A stretch of DNA of 64,000 bases from CAKZLS01 sp963786305 (GCA_963786305.1 CAWAYL010000008.1:496001-560000), one strand, 5' to 3'. Shown: positions 8,747 through 19,743, numbered from the stretch's first letter. The notes: generated by a model not told the origin, from the letters alone. Made by a program: numbers and translations.

Positions 8747-9676
8747 GTGTCAAACGCCCGTACACAACCGGTCGACGCCATCAAGACGGCGCCGGTCCGG
8801 GCCGAGCCACGGTTCCACATCAAGGACTACGCGCTGCTGCTCAAGCCGCGGGTCATGTCGCTCGTGGTGTTCACGGCGCTCGTCGGCATGGTTCTGGCGC
8901 CAACCGGCATCGATCCGGTCACCGGAATGGCCGCCATCGCGTGCATCGCCATGGGAGCCGGCGCATCGGGCGCCATCAACATGTGGTACGACCGCGATAT
9001 CGACCGCGACATGGCGCGCACCATGAACCGGCCGGTGCCCGCCGGGCGCATACAGCCACGGGCGGCGTTGGCGTACGGCGCGACCCTGGCGGTCGGCTCG
9101 GTGATGGCCATGGCCTATCTGGTCAACATGCTGGCGGCCGGGCTGCTGGCGCTGACCATCGTCTATTACGTGTTCCTCTACACCATGTGGCTGAAGCGGC
9201 GGACACCGCAGAACATCGTCATCGGCGGCGTCGCCGGCGCGCTGCCGCCGCTGATCGGCTGGGCCGCGGCTTCCGGCGACGTGGGGCTCGGCGCGCTTTC
9301 CATGTTCGCCATCATTTTCCTGTGGACGCCGCCGCATTCCTGGGCGCTCGCGTTGTTTCGCCGCGGCGACTACGAGCATGCCGGAGTACCGATGATGCCG
9401 GTCGTGGCGGGAGAGAAATCCACGCGAACCCAGATGCTCGTGTACACCCTTATGCTGGTCCCGGTGACCCTGTCGCCGGTGGCGGTGGGCATGTCGGGCG
9501 CATTTTACGGCGCGGCGGCCGTCCTGCTTGGCGGTTTGTTTCTGAGGCACGCCATCAAGGTCTGGCGCGATCCCGACCCGGCGGTGGCGCGGGCCATGTT
9601 CCTGTTCAGCATCCTCTATTTGTTCCTGATCTTCTTCGCCCTGCTGGCCGATCGCGCCCTCGGCGCCCTGCCTTAG
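8747..9676 (+). CDS. ctaB: Protoheme IX farnesyltransferase (heme O synthase)
   Basis: 309 residues from the GTG at 8747, chosen because AGAGGAGAAAG lies just upstream; an earlier in-frame start at 8675 gives a low-quality extension. This is a UbiA-type prenyltransferase with about nine membrane segments. The first Asp-rich motif is NMWYDRDIDRDMARTMNRP and the second region is FLWTPPHSWALALFRRGDY. It farnesylates heme B to heme O, the first step to the heme A of CoxA. In many relatives ctaB lies within the coxB-coxA cluster; here it is downstream of the oxidase paralogue on the other strand. Confidence 0.95.
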   Translation: MSNARTQPVDAIKTAPVRAEPRFHIKDYALLLKPRVMSLVVFTALVGMVLAPTGIDPVTGMAAIACIAMGAGASGAINMWYDRDIDRDMARTMNRPVPAGRIQPRAALAYGATLAVGSVMAMAYLVNMLAAGLLALTIVYYVFLYTMWLKRRTPQNIVIGGVAGALPPLIGWAAASGDVGLGALSMFAIIFLWTPPHSWALALFRRGDYEHAGVPMMPVVAGEKSTRTQMLVYTLMLVPVTLSPVAVGMSGAFYGAAAVLLGGLFLRHAIKVWRDPDPAVARAMFLFSILYLFLIFFALLADRALGALP

Positions 9677-9683
9677 TCCCGCC

Positions 9684-11178
9684 GTGACCGAGCGCGCATA
9701 CCCGCGGCTGGAAGACCGCTTCCGACGCATCCATGCCCTCGGCGACGTGGAAGTCCATCCTGCACTGGGATTTGGCGACGCTGATGCCGCCGGGCGGTGC
9801 CGCCTCGCGCGGCGACCAGCTCGCGCTGCTCAAGGCAATGCGCCACGGCCTGATCACCGATCCGGCGATGGAGGACCTGCTCGAGGCCGCCGATGCCGAT
9901 CCCGACCTGGACGGGTGGCAGCGATCCAACCTCCGCGAGATGCGCCGCGTCTGGAGCCATGCCACGGCGCTGAGCGAACGCCAGGTGGAAGCCCTGTCGC
10001 GGGCGGTGTCGGCGTGCGAAACGAAATGGCGGGCGGCCCGGGCCGACGCCGACTTCGCGGCCGTCCTGCCGGAGCTCGAGACCGTGGTGGCGCTGGTCCG
10101 CGAAACCGCCATGGCCAAGTCCGAACGGCTGGGCCTCTCTCCCTACGACGCTCTCCTGGACGAATACGAGCCGGAGGGCCGCTCCAGCGATATCGACCGG
10201 GTGTTCGGCGACCTCGAAGCGTTCCTTCCGGATTTTCTGGCGGCCGTCCTCGAACATCAGGGCCGCGCCGAAACTCCGCGGCCTCCCCAGGGGCCCTTCG
10301 CGGTCGAGCGCCAGCGCGAACTCGGCGTCCACTTCATGGAGCGTCTCGGGTTCGACTTTCACCACGGACGGCTCGACATCAGTCTCCACCCGTTCTGCGG
10401 CGGCACGCCCGACGACGTCCGCATCACCACCCGCTACGACGAGACGGATTTCACTTCCGCCCTCATGGGCGTGCTGCACGAGACCGGCCACGCGCTCTAT
10501 GAACGCGGCCTGCCGGCCGAGTGGCGCGGCCAGCCGGTCGGGCAGGCCCGCGGCATGGCCGTCCACGAAAGCCAATCGCTGCTCATCGAGATGCAGGTCT
10601 GCCGATCGCCCGAATTTCTCGGGTTCGCCGCGCAGATCATGCGCCGCTTCCTCGGCGGAACGGGGCCGTCGTGGGAGGCGGACAACCTTTACCGCCTCTA
10701 CACCCGGGTCGAACCCGGGTTCATCCGGGTCGACGCCGACGAGGTCACCTATCCGGCCCACGTCATCCTGCGCTACAACCTGGAACGCGCGATGATCGGC
10801 GGCGACATGGAACCGGCCGACCTGCCCGCCGCGTGGAACGAGGGTATGAAGCGGCTGCTCGGCCTGACCCCTCCCGACGATCGGTCCGGATGTCTTCAGG
10901 ACATCCACTGGTACGACGGCGCGTGGGGCTATTTCCCGACCTACACGCTCGGCGCCATGACCGCGGCGCAATTCTTCGGCGCCGCCGTCGGCGACGAACC
11001 CGCCATTACACCCGGCATCGCCCGAGGCGATTTCACCGCGCTCGTGTGCTGGTTGCGCGACAACATCCACGCAAAGGGGTCGTCGCTGTCGTCGCGCGAT
11101 CTGCTGGTGGCGGCGACCGGGCGGCCATTGGACCCCGAGATCTTCAAGGCGCACCTGAAACGGCGCTACCTGAGCTGA
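9684..11178 (+). CDS. M32 family carboxypeptidase (Taq-type), frameshifted near residue 23
   Basis: A metallocarboxypeptidase of about 497 residues that removes C-terminal amino acids in the cytoplasm. The zinc motif HETGHALYERGLP, the downstream Glu in MAVHESQSLL, and the ends DIHWYDGAWGYFPTYTLG and HLKRRY are all clear. The N-terminal 23 residues (TERAYPRLEDRFRRIHALGD) are in the frame starting with GTG at 9684, while ILHWDLATLMPPGGAASRG onward is in another frame. Dropping one A at 9751-9752 joins them into the usual DVESILHWD. The break is likely a read error. It follows ctaB by 7 bases. Confidence 0.85.
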
Positions 11179-11252
11179 CGATGGCTTGCAACTGCTGGGT
11201 CACGCTTGTATAGCCACCGGATCATGATTCTTTTTGCCGTGGCCGATATTTC

Positions 11253-12663
11253 TTGAAGTACGTAAGCACCCGCGGCAATGCGCCGGTCCTCGCGTTCGAT
11301 GACGTCGTCCTCGCCGGGCTCGCCCGCGACGGCGGCCTCTACCTGCCGGAGGCGTGGCCCCGGTTGTCGGCCGAGGACCTGCGGTCGCTGAAGGACCTGG
11401 ATTATCCGACGCTGGCGGCCCGCGTCATCGCGCCGTTCGCGGCGCCCGCCGTCACCGAAGCCGACCTCCACGCCATCGCCGTCGACGCCTACGCCGATTT
11501 CGGCCATCCGGACGTCGCGCCCGCTCAAGCCGCTCGGCGGCGATCTATGGCTGTTGGAACTGTTTCACGGGCCGACCCTGGCGTTCAAGGACTTCGCGCT
11601 GCAGGTTCTGAGCCGGCTGTTCGACTTCGTTCTAACGCGTCGCGGTGAACGCGTCACCATCGTCGGCGCCACCTCCGGCGATACCGGATCGGCGGCCATC
11701 GAGGCGTGCCGCGACCGCGCGTCCATCGACATCTTCATCCTTCACCCGCGGGGACGGGTCTCCGACGTCCAGCGGCGGCAAATGACCACGGTCACCGCCG
11801 GCAACGTCCACAACGTCGCCATCGAGGGAAATTTCGACGACTGTCAGAACCTGGTCAAGGCGATGTTCAACGACAGCGCCTTCCGCGACCGCTTCCGGCT
11901 GGGAGCGGTGAACTCCATCAACTGGGCGCGGATCGTCGCACAGATCGTGTACTACGTTCACGCCGCCCTCAAGCTGGGGGCGCCGGAGCGAGAGCTGGAT
12001 TTCGCCGTTCCCACCGGCAACTTCGGCAACGTGTTCGCCGGTTACGCCGCCCGCGAGATCGGGGTCCCGGTGCGGCGCCTGGTGATCGGCTCCAATCGCA
12101 ACGATATCCTCACCCGCTTCTTCGCCACCGGCCGCATGGAGATGGGGGCCGTTTCCTCCACCCTCAGCCCGAGCATGGACATTCAGGTCTCCAGCAACTT
12201 CGAACGCCTGCTGTTCGAGCTCCATGACCGCGATGGCGGCGCCGTCCGCCACGCAATGGCGCGGTTCCGCGACGAGGGCGTCTTCGACGTGGCGGACGAT
12301 CGCTGGCGGCGGTCGCTGGCGGTGTTCGACGCCAAACGGTTCGACGACGACGAAACCAAGGCGGTGATCCGTTCCGTCCACGCCGAGACGGGCGAGGTTC
12401 TCGATCCTCACACGGCCATCGGCGTGGCCGCCGCCCGCGCGCGCGACGGCGCCGACGGCGTGCCCATCGTGGCGCTCGCCACCGCCCATCCGGCCAAGTT
12501 TCCCGATGCGGTGGAGGCGGCCACCGGCATGCGGCCCCCGCTGCCGGCGCGGCTCTCCGATTTGTTCGAGAGACCGGAGCGTTACGAAACCTTACCGGTG
12601 GCGTTGTTCGCCATCGAAGACCATATTTCAGGAACATTGAACGAGCGGGGTAACCTTTCGTGA
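11253..12663 (+). CDS. thrC: Threonine synthase, frameshifted near residue 90
   Basis: About 469 residues after repair. The N-terminal domain (MKYVSTRGNAPVLAF..GLARDGGLYLPE) starts with TTG at 11253. The PLP domain contains ELFHGPTLAFKDFALQ with the PLP lysine and ATSGDTGSAA, and ends in HISGTLNER-like sequence. It converts O-phosphohomoserine to threonine. One extra C near 11518-11522 (GCGCCC for GCGCC) splits it; removing it restores DVAPLKPLGGDLWLLELF. Its partner homoserine kinase lies at 18637. The stop overlaps the next gene by four bases (GTGA). Confidence 0.88.
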
Positions 12664-13919
12664 GCAGAATTCAGGTTTCGACACTGTCCAATGGGCTGAG
12701 GGTGGCGACCGATCCGATGGACGCCGTGGAAACCCTTTCCGTCGGCGCATGGATCGAAACCGGCAGCCGCTACGAGAGCCCGAAAATCAACGGCATCTCG
12801 CACCTGCTCGAACACATGGTTTTCAAGGGGACCCGCAGGCGCGACGCCCGCGCCATCGCCGAGGAGATCGAGGCCGTCGGCGGCCATCTCAACGCCCACA
12901 CGTCGCGCGAATACACCGCGTTCTACGCCAAGGTCCTTAAGGAGGACGCGCGGCTCGCCGTCGATATCATTTCCGACATGGTGCAGAACGCCACCCTCGA
13001 CGCCGACGAGCTCGACCGCGAGCGGACGGTGGTGATGCAGGAGATCATGCAGTCCCTCGATACCCCGGACGACGTGGTCTTCGACCGCTTCCAGGAAAGG
13101 GCGTTTCCCGACCAGTCGCTGGGACGATCGGTCCTGGGCGCCGCCGACCTGATCCGCGATATGCATCGCGACGAGCTGTGCCAGTACATGGGCGACCGTT
13201 ACCAGGCCAAGCATATGATCCTGGCCGCGGCCGGCCGGATCGAGCATCAGGCACTGGTGGACCTGGCGGAAGAGGCGTTCTCCGGGTTGCCAGGCGGCGG
13301 CGACTTCACGTGCGAACCGGCCGCCTACAAAGGCGGTGATTGGCGCGAAGAACGCGACCTCGAACAGGTTCACGTCATTCTCGGATTCGAGGGACTGGGT
13401 TACCGGGATCCCGATTTCTACGCGGTTTCGGTGCTGTCGACCCTGTTCGGCGGCGGCATGTCGTCGCGGCTTTTCCAGGAGGTGCGGGAGAAGCGCGGGC
13501 TGGTTTACAGCATTTACAGCTTTCCGGCCGCCTACGTGGATAGCGGGCTGTTCGGGATTTACGCCGGCACCGGTCATAAGGAAGTCGCCGAACTCATCCC
13601 CCTGGTGTGCGATGAGATCTCGAAGGTGCGTGCCCATGTGGGGGAAGAGGAGGTGGTGCGGGCGCGAGCCCAACTCAAGTCCAGTATCCTCATGTCGCTG
13701 GAAAGCACCACATCGCGCTGTGAACAGCTAGCGCGGCAGTTGATGGTGTTCGGACGGCCGCTGACGGTCGCGGAAATCGTCGAGAAGGTGGAAGCTGTCG
13801 ACGTCGACAGCGTCACCCGCGTCGCCACCCAACTGGGCAATACGCGACCGACGCTGGCCACCCTGGGACCCCTTGATAAAATGGAAAGCTACGAAAAAGT
13901 GCTGGAGCGGCTGGCCTAA
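12660..13919 (+). CDS. M16 family zinc peptidase (processing-peptidase-like)
   Basis: 419 residues. The inverted zinc motif HLLEHMVFKGT (HxxEH) lies near residue 46, and the downstream Glu is in AHTSREYTAFYAKVLKED...ERTVVMQEI. This is the one-chain bacterial relative of the mitochondrial processing peptidase beta subunit. The R/Y pair near the end is represented by FGGGMSSRLFQEVREKRGLVYSI. It starts with GTG overlapping the thrC stop; thrC followed by an M16 peptidase is common in alphaproteobacteria. The natural substrate is unknown. Confidence 0.92.
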   Translation: MSRIQVSTLSNGLRVATDPMDAVETLSVGAWIETGSRYESPKINGISHLLEHMVFKGTRRRDARAIAEEIEAVGGHLNAHTSREYTAFYAKVLKEDARLAVDIISDMVQNATLDADELDRERTVVMQEIMQSLDTPDDVVFDRFQERAFPDQSLGRSVLGAADLIRDMHRDELCQYMGDRYQAKHMILAAAGRIEHQALVDLAEEAFSGLPGGGDFTCEPAAYKGGDWREERDLEQVHVILGFEGLGYRDPDFYAVSVLSTLFGGGMSSRLFQEVREKRGLVYSIYSFPAAYVDSGLFGIYAGTGHKEVAELIPLVCDEISKVRAHVGEEEVVRARAQLKSSILMSLESTTSRCEQLARQLMVFGRPLTVAEIVEKVEAVDVDSVTRVATQLGNTRPTLATLGPLDKMESYEKVLERLA

Positions 13920-13924
13920 CAGTA

Positions 13925-14500
13925 TCAAGCGTGCCCGGCCAATTCGGACAGCATGCTGGGGTCGATGCCGAGTTTGGCCATCGCCCGGTTCCATTTGGTA
14001 TCGAGGTTGGTATCGAACACCAGGCCGTCGTCGGCTCCGACGTTCAGCCAGCCATTGGCCTTGATCTCGGAATCCAGCTGCCCGGGTCCCCATCCGGCGT
14101 AGCCGAGCGCCAGCAGGTGACGCTGTGGCCCCTTGCCGGCCGCGATGGCCCGCAGAATTTCCACCGTTGCGGTCAACGCGACGCCGTCCGCCACCACCAT
14201 GGTTCCCTCCTGAAGATAGTCCGGGGAATGCAGGACAAACCCGCGGCCGGTTTCCACCGGACCGCCGAAATGCACGTCGACGTCGGTCATCGTCTCGGAC
14301 GTATCGATGTCGAGCTGTTCCAAAAGGTCGGGAAAGCTGAGGGCATCGAGCGACCGATTGACCACCAACCCCATGGCGCCCTCGGCATTGTGGGCGCACA
14401 TATAGATGACGGTTTTGACAAACCGGGTGTCCTGCATGCTCGGCATCGCCACCAGAAGCTGGCCGACCAGATAACTGTCATTGAGTGAATTGCCCGACAT
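13925..14500 (-). CDS. YqgE/AlgH family protein (DUF179)
   Basis: 191 residues, the usual size. Family hallmarks are the start LVGQLLVAMPSMQD..F.KTVIYMCAHN, EGAMGLVVNR, the VHFGGPVETGRGFVLHS motif, and LLALGYAGWGPGQLDSEI.ANGWL. The fold is known but the biochemical role is not; the name AlgH reflects an old regulatory report in Pseudomonas. It is convergent with the M16 peptidase, with five bases between stops, so there is little room for a terminator. Confidence 0.93.
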   Translation of the reverse strand: MSGNSLNDSYLVGQLLVAMPSMQDTRFVKTVIYMCAHNAEGAMGLVVNRSLDALSFPDLLEQLDIDTSETMTDVDVHFGGPVETGRGFVLHSPDYLQEGTMVVADGVALTATVEILRAIAAGKGPQRHLLALGYAGWGPGQLDSEIKANGWLNVGADDGLVFDTNLDTKWNRAMAKLGIDPSMLSELAGHA

Positions 14501-14723
14501 GCCGTCCTCTATCTCACGACCCTATATAAAGTTAACATAATTCGACACGCGTTTGTAGGTGCCGCTGGGCCTTCGAATCCCGTGTCGTCGACACCCTTAC
14601 AATTCATTTAATCCTTGCTTCCGCATAAACCACTCACGACGATCATGCACCTGACATCCCTGAAATACCGTGGCAACGTGAAAAATACATGAACCGTCCC
14701 GCCTCAACGCAACCAACGCCGGC

Positions 14724-16875
14724 ATGACACACCAACGGTGCAATATCGCGGGCGTCTTCGCATGGTTCTGCCTGGTGGTGATCCTCTGCGGCATGGCGCC
14801 GGTCGGCGGTTTCGCCCAGACTTCGGACTGGGCCAGGACCGAACACACGGCGGTGCGGCTGATCAGCGCCAGCCATGCGGTGGGCGACGCCGATACCGTG
14901 AAGCTCGGCCTTGAGTTCCAGCTCGTCGATGGTTGGAAAATCTACTGGCGCTCCCCCGGCGACGCGGGTTTTCCGCCGCGCATCGACTGGGCCGGCTCGC
15001 GCAACCTCGCCGACGCTCGCATTTCGTGGCCGGGTCCGGTCCGTTTCTCGGTTTTCGGCATCGAAACCGTCGGTTACAAACACGAGGTGGTGCTGCCGAT
15101 CACGGCGCGGCCGGAGCGCCCGGGCGAGCCTCTGATGCTGAACGCCGTGGTCGACTATCTGGCCTGCTCCGACATCTGCGTTCCCTATACCGCCCATCTG
15201 GCGCTGGCGCTGCCCGCCGGTCCGCTCGATCCCGGCGAATTCGCGCACCTGATCAGCCGGTACGAGGACCGCGTGCCGGATAGCGGCGGCGCTCATGGTC
15301 TTTCGATCGCCGCCGTCACCACCCCCGCCGGCCAGCCGGTGCCGACGCTCCGGATCACCGCGACCTCGACCCTGCCCTTCGCCGAACCCGATGCCTTCAT
15401 TGAAGGACCGGCCGAGCTTGCCTTCGGCCCGCCGACGCTCACGCTGACGGACGGCGACCGCGCCGCGACGCTCGACATCGAGGTGTTCGGCACCGAGGCG
15501 CTGGAGACGCCGCTCGCGGGGACCGACATGACGGTCACCCTGGTGGATGGCGATCGGGGTGTCGAACGCCGGGTCACCATCGCGCCGCCGTCCGCGCGCT
15601 CAGCCTCGGCAAGGCGGATCCGCCGGCGACGTCGTACCTGGTCGATTCTGGGCCTCGGGCTGCTCGGCGGCCTGATCCTCAATCTGATGCCGTGCGTGCT
15701 GCCGGTGCTTTCCATCAAGCTGCTCGGGAGTCGTCAGCCACGGCGGCGGCGATCCGCGCTGGGTGCGACTGAGCTTCGTCGCCTCGGCGCTCGGCATCGT
15801 ATTCTCGTTCATGGTCCTGGCGGCCACGCTGGCGGCGATGAAATCGCTGGGCGCATCGGTGGGCTGGGGCCTGCAGTTTCAGCAGCCGTGGTTTCTGACC
15901 GCCATGATCCTGGTGATGACGCTGTTCGCCTGCAACCTGTGGGGCTTTTTCGAGGTCCGCCTGCCCCAGGCCGTCGCCGATGCGGGCGTCCACGCGGGAC
16001 ACGTTCATGGTCTCGGCGGCCACTTTCTGACCGGCGCGCTCGTTACCCTGCTCGCCACGCCGTGTTCCGCCCCATTCCTCGGAACGGCGGTCGGATTCGC
16101 GCTTTCGCGCGGCGCCGCCGACATCTTCGCCGTGTTCGCCGCCCTTGGGCTCGGCCTGGCGGCGCCTTATCTGGCCGTGGCGGCGGCGCCCCGGCTCGCG
16201 ACCATGCTGCCCCGTCCAGGGGCGTGGATGATCGGGCTTCGCCGTATCCTCGGCATTGCCCTGGCGGGGACGGGCGTCTGGCTCGCGACCATTCTGGCCG
16301 CCGAGGTGGGCGAGCGGGGCGGGCTCGTCATTGGTCTGCTGGCGGTGGTCATGGCCCTGGCGATTTTCGCGGCGGCGCGCGCGAACCGGCGGTTCGCGGC
16401 GATCGGCGGCTGGATCGCCGCCGGCGTGGCGGTCGTCGCGCTACTGTTGCCCCTGCGCATGGTGGACGGGACCGCCAATCGGCTCGATGACGCCTGGGTC
16501 CCGTTCGACGAAGCCGCCATCGCCGCGCTGGTGGCGGACGGCCGCGTCGTGTTCGTCAACGTGACCGCCGAATGGTGCATCACCTGCCGGGTCAACGAGA
16601 CATTGGTGCTATCGAAGGCTCCCGTCCGCGACCGGCTGGCGGCCGGCACCGTGGTTGCCATGCGCGGCGACTGGACGCGTCCGGACACGGGCATATCGGA
16701 TTATCTCGCGAGCTTCGGGCGGTATGGCATTCCTTTCGACGCGGTATACGGTCCCGGCCTGCCCGACGGCGAGGCGTTGCCGGAACTGCTGACCAAGAAA
16801 GCGGTTCTCGATGCGCTCGGTCGCGCCACCGGCGCCGATCGACGGTCCGAGCGGACCGTTTCGGAAAGATTTTGA
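14724..16875 (+). CDS. DsbD/ScsB-like protein-disulfide reductase, frameshifted
   Basis: About 716 residues after repair. The order is a signal peptide (VFAWFCLVVILCGMAPVGGFAQ), a periplasmic DsbD-alpha-like domain with the Cys pair in CSDICVPYTAH, an eight-helix CcdA-like core with Cys in NLMPCVLPVLSIK and LLATPCSAPFLG, and a C-terminal thioredoxin-like domain with EWCITCRVNE. It passes electrons from cytoplasmic thioredoxin to periplasmic disulfides. An extra base near 15727-15731 breaks it after SIKLLG; dropping it restores VVSHGGGDPRWVRLSF. An Arg-rich stretch at about 15600-15645 may hide a second pair of compensating indels. Confidence 0.82.
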
Positions 16876-16955
16876 ATTTCCGGATCTTGCCACTATGTCT
16901 CTAGGCAGGGCGCGCTCATGCGCACATCAATGTTCCTAATGAACGGGGGAGAACA

Positions 16956-17438
16956 ATGACAATCAAAGTGGGGGACAAGATCCCATCGGTGACGCTGATG
17001 AAAATGGGGCCCGACGGCCCGAAACCGATCAGCACCGACGATATTTTCGCCGGGAAAACGGTGGCGTTCTTTGGCGTCCCCGGCGCCTTTACGCCGACAT
17101 GTTCGGCCAAGCACGTTCCGGGCTTTGTCGAGAACGCGGATGCATTAAAGGCGAAGGGCGTCGACGCCATCGTTTGCACGGCCGTCAACGACGTTTTTGT
17201 CATGGGGGCCTGGGCCAAGGACCAGAATGCCGGCGACACAGTGGAAATGGTCGCCGACGGCGACGCCGCGTTCACCAAGGCGGCGGGTCTGGAATTGGAC
17301 CTCACCGGCAAGGGACTCGGTCTGCGCAACGAACGGTTTTCGATGATCGTCGAGGATGGCGTGGTCAAGAGCTTGAACATCGACCCGGCCGGTGCCTTCG
17401 AAGTGACCAGCGCGGAAGCTCTGCTGAAACAGCTGTAA
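16956..17438 (+). CDS. Peroxiredoxin, Prx5 type
   Basis: 160 residues with the peroxidatic Cys in FFGVPGAFTPTCSAKHVPGF, the classical PGAFTPTCS motif. The Prx5 features WAKDQNA and GLELDLTGKGLGLRNERF are present. It reduces hydrogen peroxide and organic hydroperoxides, probably using glutaredoxin or thioredoxin. There is no signal peptide, so it is cytoplasmic and not a direct client of the periplasmic side of the DsbD-like protein upstream. A GGGGGAG ribosome site precedes the ATG. Confidence 0.95.
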   Translation: MTIKVGDKIPSVTLMKMGPDGPKPISTDDIFAGKTVAFFGVPGAFTPTCSAKHVPGFVENADALKAKGVDAIVCTAVNDVFVMGAWAKDQNAGDTVEMVADGDAAFTKAAGLELDLTGKGLGLRNERFSMIVEDGVVKSLNIDPAGAFEVTSAEALLKQL

Positions 17439-17468
17439 ACCGACAGAATGAAGTCGATTTGAAAAAGG

Positions 17469-17947
17469 TTAGACGGCGCGGATGCCCGCGTCGTCGGCCA
17501 TGTCGAGCAACGACGGCCCGGCGGCTTGCGCCATCGCTTCCGCTCGCGGATTTTCCGCCACGAAGGGCTTGAAGGCCATGTCCTGAATGAGGATGTGGTG
17601 GGCAGCCAGCCCGATAGGTAATCGAGCAATTCGCTCGCCATTTTCGGGTCGCCCTTGCCTCGGAAACGCTTGTGAAGGCCTCGGATGTACTTGGCGAAGC
17701 CTCGATGCTCCGAGTGGTGGAAGCCGCGGCCGGGAAACCGGCAAGCGGCCATCACCCGCTCCTCGCGGGCGAAATGGTGCCGGCCATAAATCAGCAAGGT
17801 ATCGAGAACGGTCTCGATCATGCGTTGCGAATCTTCCCGGTCGCGCATGTCATGAAGCAAATTGATGATACGGATCAGGCACTTGTGATCCGAGTCGATC
17901 GCCGCGACGCCGACGCTCATCTCCTCCGACCACTCAAAGCATGCCAT
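17469..17947 (-). CDS. Bacteriohemerythrin, frameshifted
   Basis: About 159 residues after repair. The di-iron ligands occur in order: His in IDSDHKCLIRIINLLHD, HHFAREERVM, FHHSEHRGF, and HHILIQDMAFKPF. The last block is in a different frame: one base is missing near 17600-17602 (a GGG run on the plus strand), restoring LSGWLPHHILIQD. Hemerythrins bind oxygen reversibly in a four-helix bundle; bacterial ones serve in oxygen sensing, storage or NO response. It is convergent with the peroxiredoxin. The C-terminal 25 residues (AEAMAQAAGPSLLDMADDAG) are an extension of no known role. Confidence 0.85.
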
Positions 17948-18129
17948 GTTCTACCACCTCTATCGCCACGCCGTTCCCGGACTTCACCGGGATTCGATAT
18001 TGGCATTATTGTAGCACAACCGTCGCCCGCATAACCACAAGAAATATATTGTTATTGCGGGAAACATCAAGGGACGGCGACCCATGCGCACATAATCGAA
18101 CGCGCGAAGCCGCGGATTGTCCCATGAGA

Positions 18130-18591
18130 CTAAACGGCCTTGAGGCGCCGCGCCGCCGCGCCCGCCAGTCGATCCGCCTGCTCGTTTTCCGGATGTCCGG
18201 CGTGCCCCTTGACCCAATGCCATTCCACGCGATGCCGGGCGATGGCGTCGTCCAGCTGCTGCCACAGGTCCATATTTTTCACCGGTTTCTTGGCGGCGGT
18301 TTTCCAGCCGTTCCGTTTCCAGTTGTGGATCCACTTGGTGATGCCGTCGCGGACATAGGTACTGTCGGTGTGGATGTGCACCGCCGAGTTCCGTTTCAGC
18401 GCCGCTAGCCCCTCGATCGCGGCCTTCAGTTCCATGCGATTGTTGGTGGTCTCGTATTCGCCGCCGCTCAGTTCTTTTTCGACGCCGCGCCATTTCAGGA
18501 CGACGCCCCAGCCGCCGGGGCCCGGATTCCCCAGACACGCGCCGTCGGAGTAGATGTCGATCGCGCCGTTGTCGCCGTCCGCCGCCGTCAC
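18130..18591 (-). CDS. rnhA: Ribonuclease HI
   Basis: 153 residues with all four acidic catalytic positions: Asp in IYSDGACLGNPGPGGWG, Glu in NNRMELKAAIEGL, Asp in IHTDSTYV, and Asp in HPENEQADRLA. The handle region (WIHNWKRNGWKTAAKKPVKN) is present. It cuts RNA in RNA-DNA hybrids. The gene starts 45 bases after the thrB stop on the same strand; thrB-rnhA is a widespread alphaproteobacterial pair. Confidence 0.97.
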   Translation of the reverse strand: MTAADGDNGAIDIYSDGACLGNPGPGGWGVVLKWRGVEKELSGGEYETTNNRMELKAAIEGLAALKRNSAVHIHTDSTYVRDGITKWIHNWKRNGWKTAAKKPVKNMDLWQQLDDAIARHRVEWHWVKGHAGHPENEQADRLAGAAARRLKAV

Positions 18592-18636
18592 AGTCCGTAC
18601 CCCGCGAAGCTGCGCACGCCCCGGTGGAAGCGCATC

Positions 18637-19548
18637 TTACGGATGTACTCCATCGGGATTCTTCGGGGTGACAAGGGCATTCGGCGGCGTGTGCAGCCAA
18701 TCGTACAGCCGCGTCAGCAAGAAGCGCATGGCGGCGCCGCGGGCCAGCAGCGGCAGCGCGTCGAGCTCGTCGGGAGACAGCGACCGCACGTCGCGGTAGG
18801 CGTTCACCAAGCGCCGCGCCTTGGTGATGTTGAAGCTGCCATCGGGCTCGAAGCACCATGCATTAAGGCATACCGCGAGGTCGTAGGCGAAGAAGTCGCT
18901 GCAGGCGAAGTAGAAGTCGATAATGCCGGAAAGCCGGTTGCCGTCGAAAAACACGTTGTCGGGGAAAAGATCGGCGTGAATGACCCCGGCCGGCAGCGCT
19001 TGCGGCCATTCCCGCTCCAACGCAGACAGTTCGTCGTCCAGTTCCGCGACCAGATCGGCGGCAACGTCGTCGCCGGACGCGGTGGCGGCGGTAAACAGCG
19101 GACGCCACCCGGCAACGGACAAGTCGTTGGCGCGGCTCATGGCGAAATCGGCGCAGGCAAGATGCATGCGCGCCATGGCGTCTCCGAGGGCCGCGCAATG
19201 GTCGAGGGATGGGCGCCGGGGCCACATCCCCTTGAGAAAGGTCACGATGACCGCCGAGCGCTCCGCCAGCGTTCTCAATGCCTTGCCGTCGCGGCCCCGC
19301 ACGGGCGTCGGACACGGAATGCCGCGTTCGGCCAGATGCTCCATGAGACCCAGGAAAAACGGCAGGTCTTCCACCTTCACCCGCTTCTCGTAGAGGGTGA
19401 GGATAAAAGGTCCGCCATCGGTCACCAGCATGTAGTTGGTGTTCTCGATACCCTCGGCGATGCCCTTGCAGGCGACGACCTGGCCGATATCGTAGGCGGC
19501 GACGAAACGCGCGACGTCCTCGTCGGTGATTTCAGTATAAACGGCCAT
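18637..19548 (-). CDS. thrB: Homoserine kinase (aminoglycoside phosphotransferase-like type)
   Basis: 303 residues from the ATG at 19548 (MAVYTEITDEDV), the start typical of this family; the open frame reaches 19605 but adds an unrelated stretch. Motifs are GIAEGIENTNYMLVT, the catalytic loop GVIHADLFPDNVFF (HxDxxxxN) and SGIIDFYFACSDF. It phosphorylates homoserine, feeding threonine synthase (11253). It is the ThrB2 form common in alpha- and betaproteobacteria, not the GHMP kinase form. Confidence 0.94.
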   Translation of the reverse strand: MAVYTEITDEDVARFVAAYDIGQVVACKGIAEGIENTNYMLVTDGGPFILTLYEKRVKVEDLPFFLGLMEHLAERGIPCPTPVRGRDGKALRTLAERSAVIVTFLKGMWPRRPSLDHCAALGDAMARMHLACADFAMSRANDLSVAGWRPLFTAATASGDDVAADLVAELDDELSALEREWPQALPAGVIHADLFPDNVFFDGNRLSGIIDFYFACSDFFAYDLAVCLNAWCFEPDGSFNITKARRLVNAYRDVRSLSPDELDALPLLARGAAMRFLLTRLYDWLHTPPNALVTPKNPDGVHP

Positions 19549-19743
19549 TGGACACTTCGTTTGACATGGACGCTCCAACCATACGGTCTGACGCGCGTTC
19601 CGCAAGGGCGCACCACCACGCGCGACGACCGAAGCCGCTTGTTCTGGCGGGCACCCTCATTTAAAGTTCGCAGCCGTCCAGCAGCGTCCACCGTAACGGA
19701 CCCCATCGTCGCTCCATATCGCCTTATTATCGAAAGATCAGTC

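Noticed and set aside
14560..14600. TTCGAATCCC resembling a tRNA T-loop
   Set aside because: The flanking bases do not form a T-stem or a cloverleaf.
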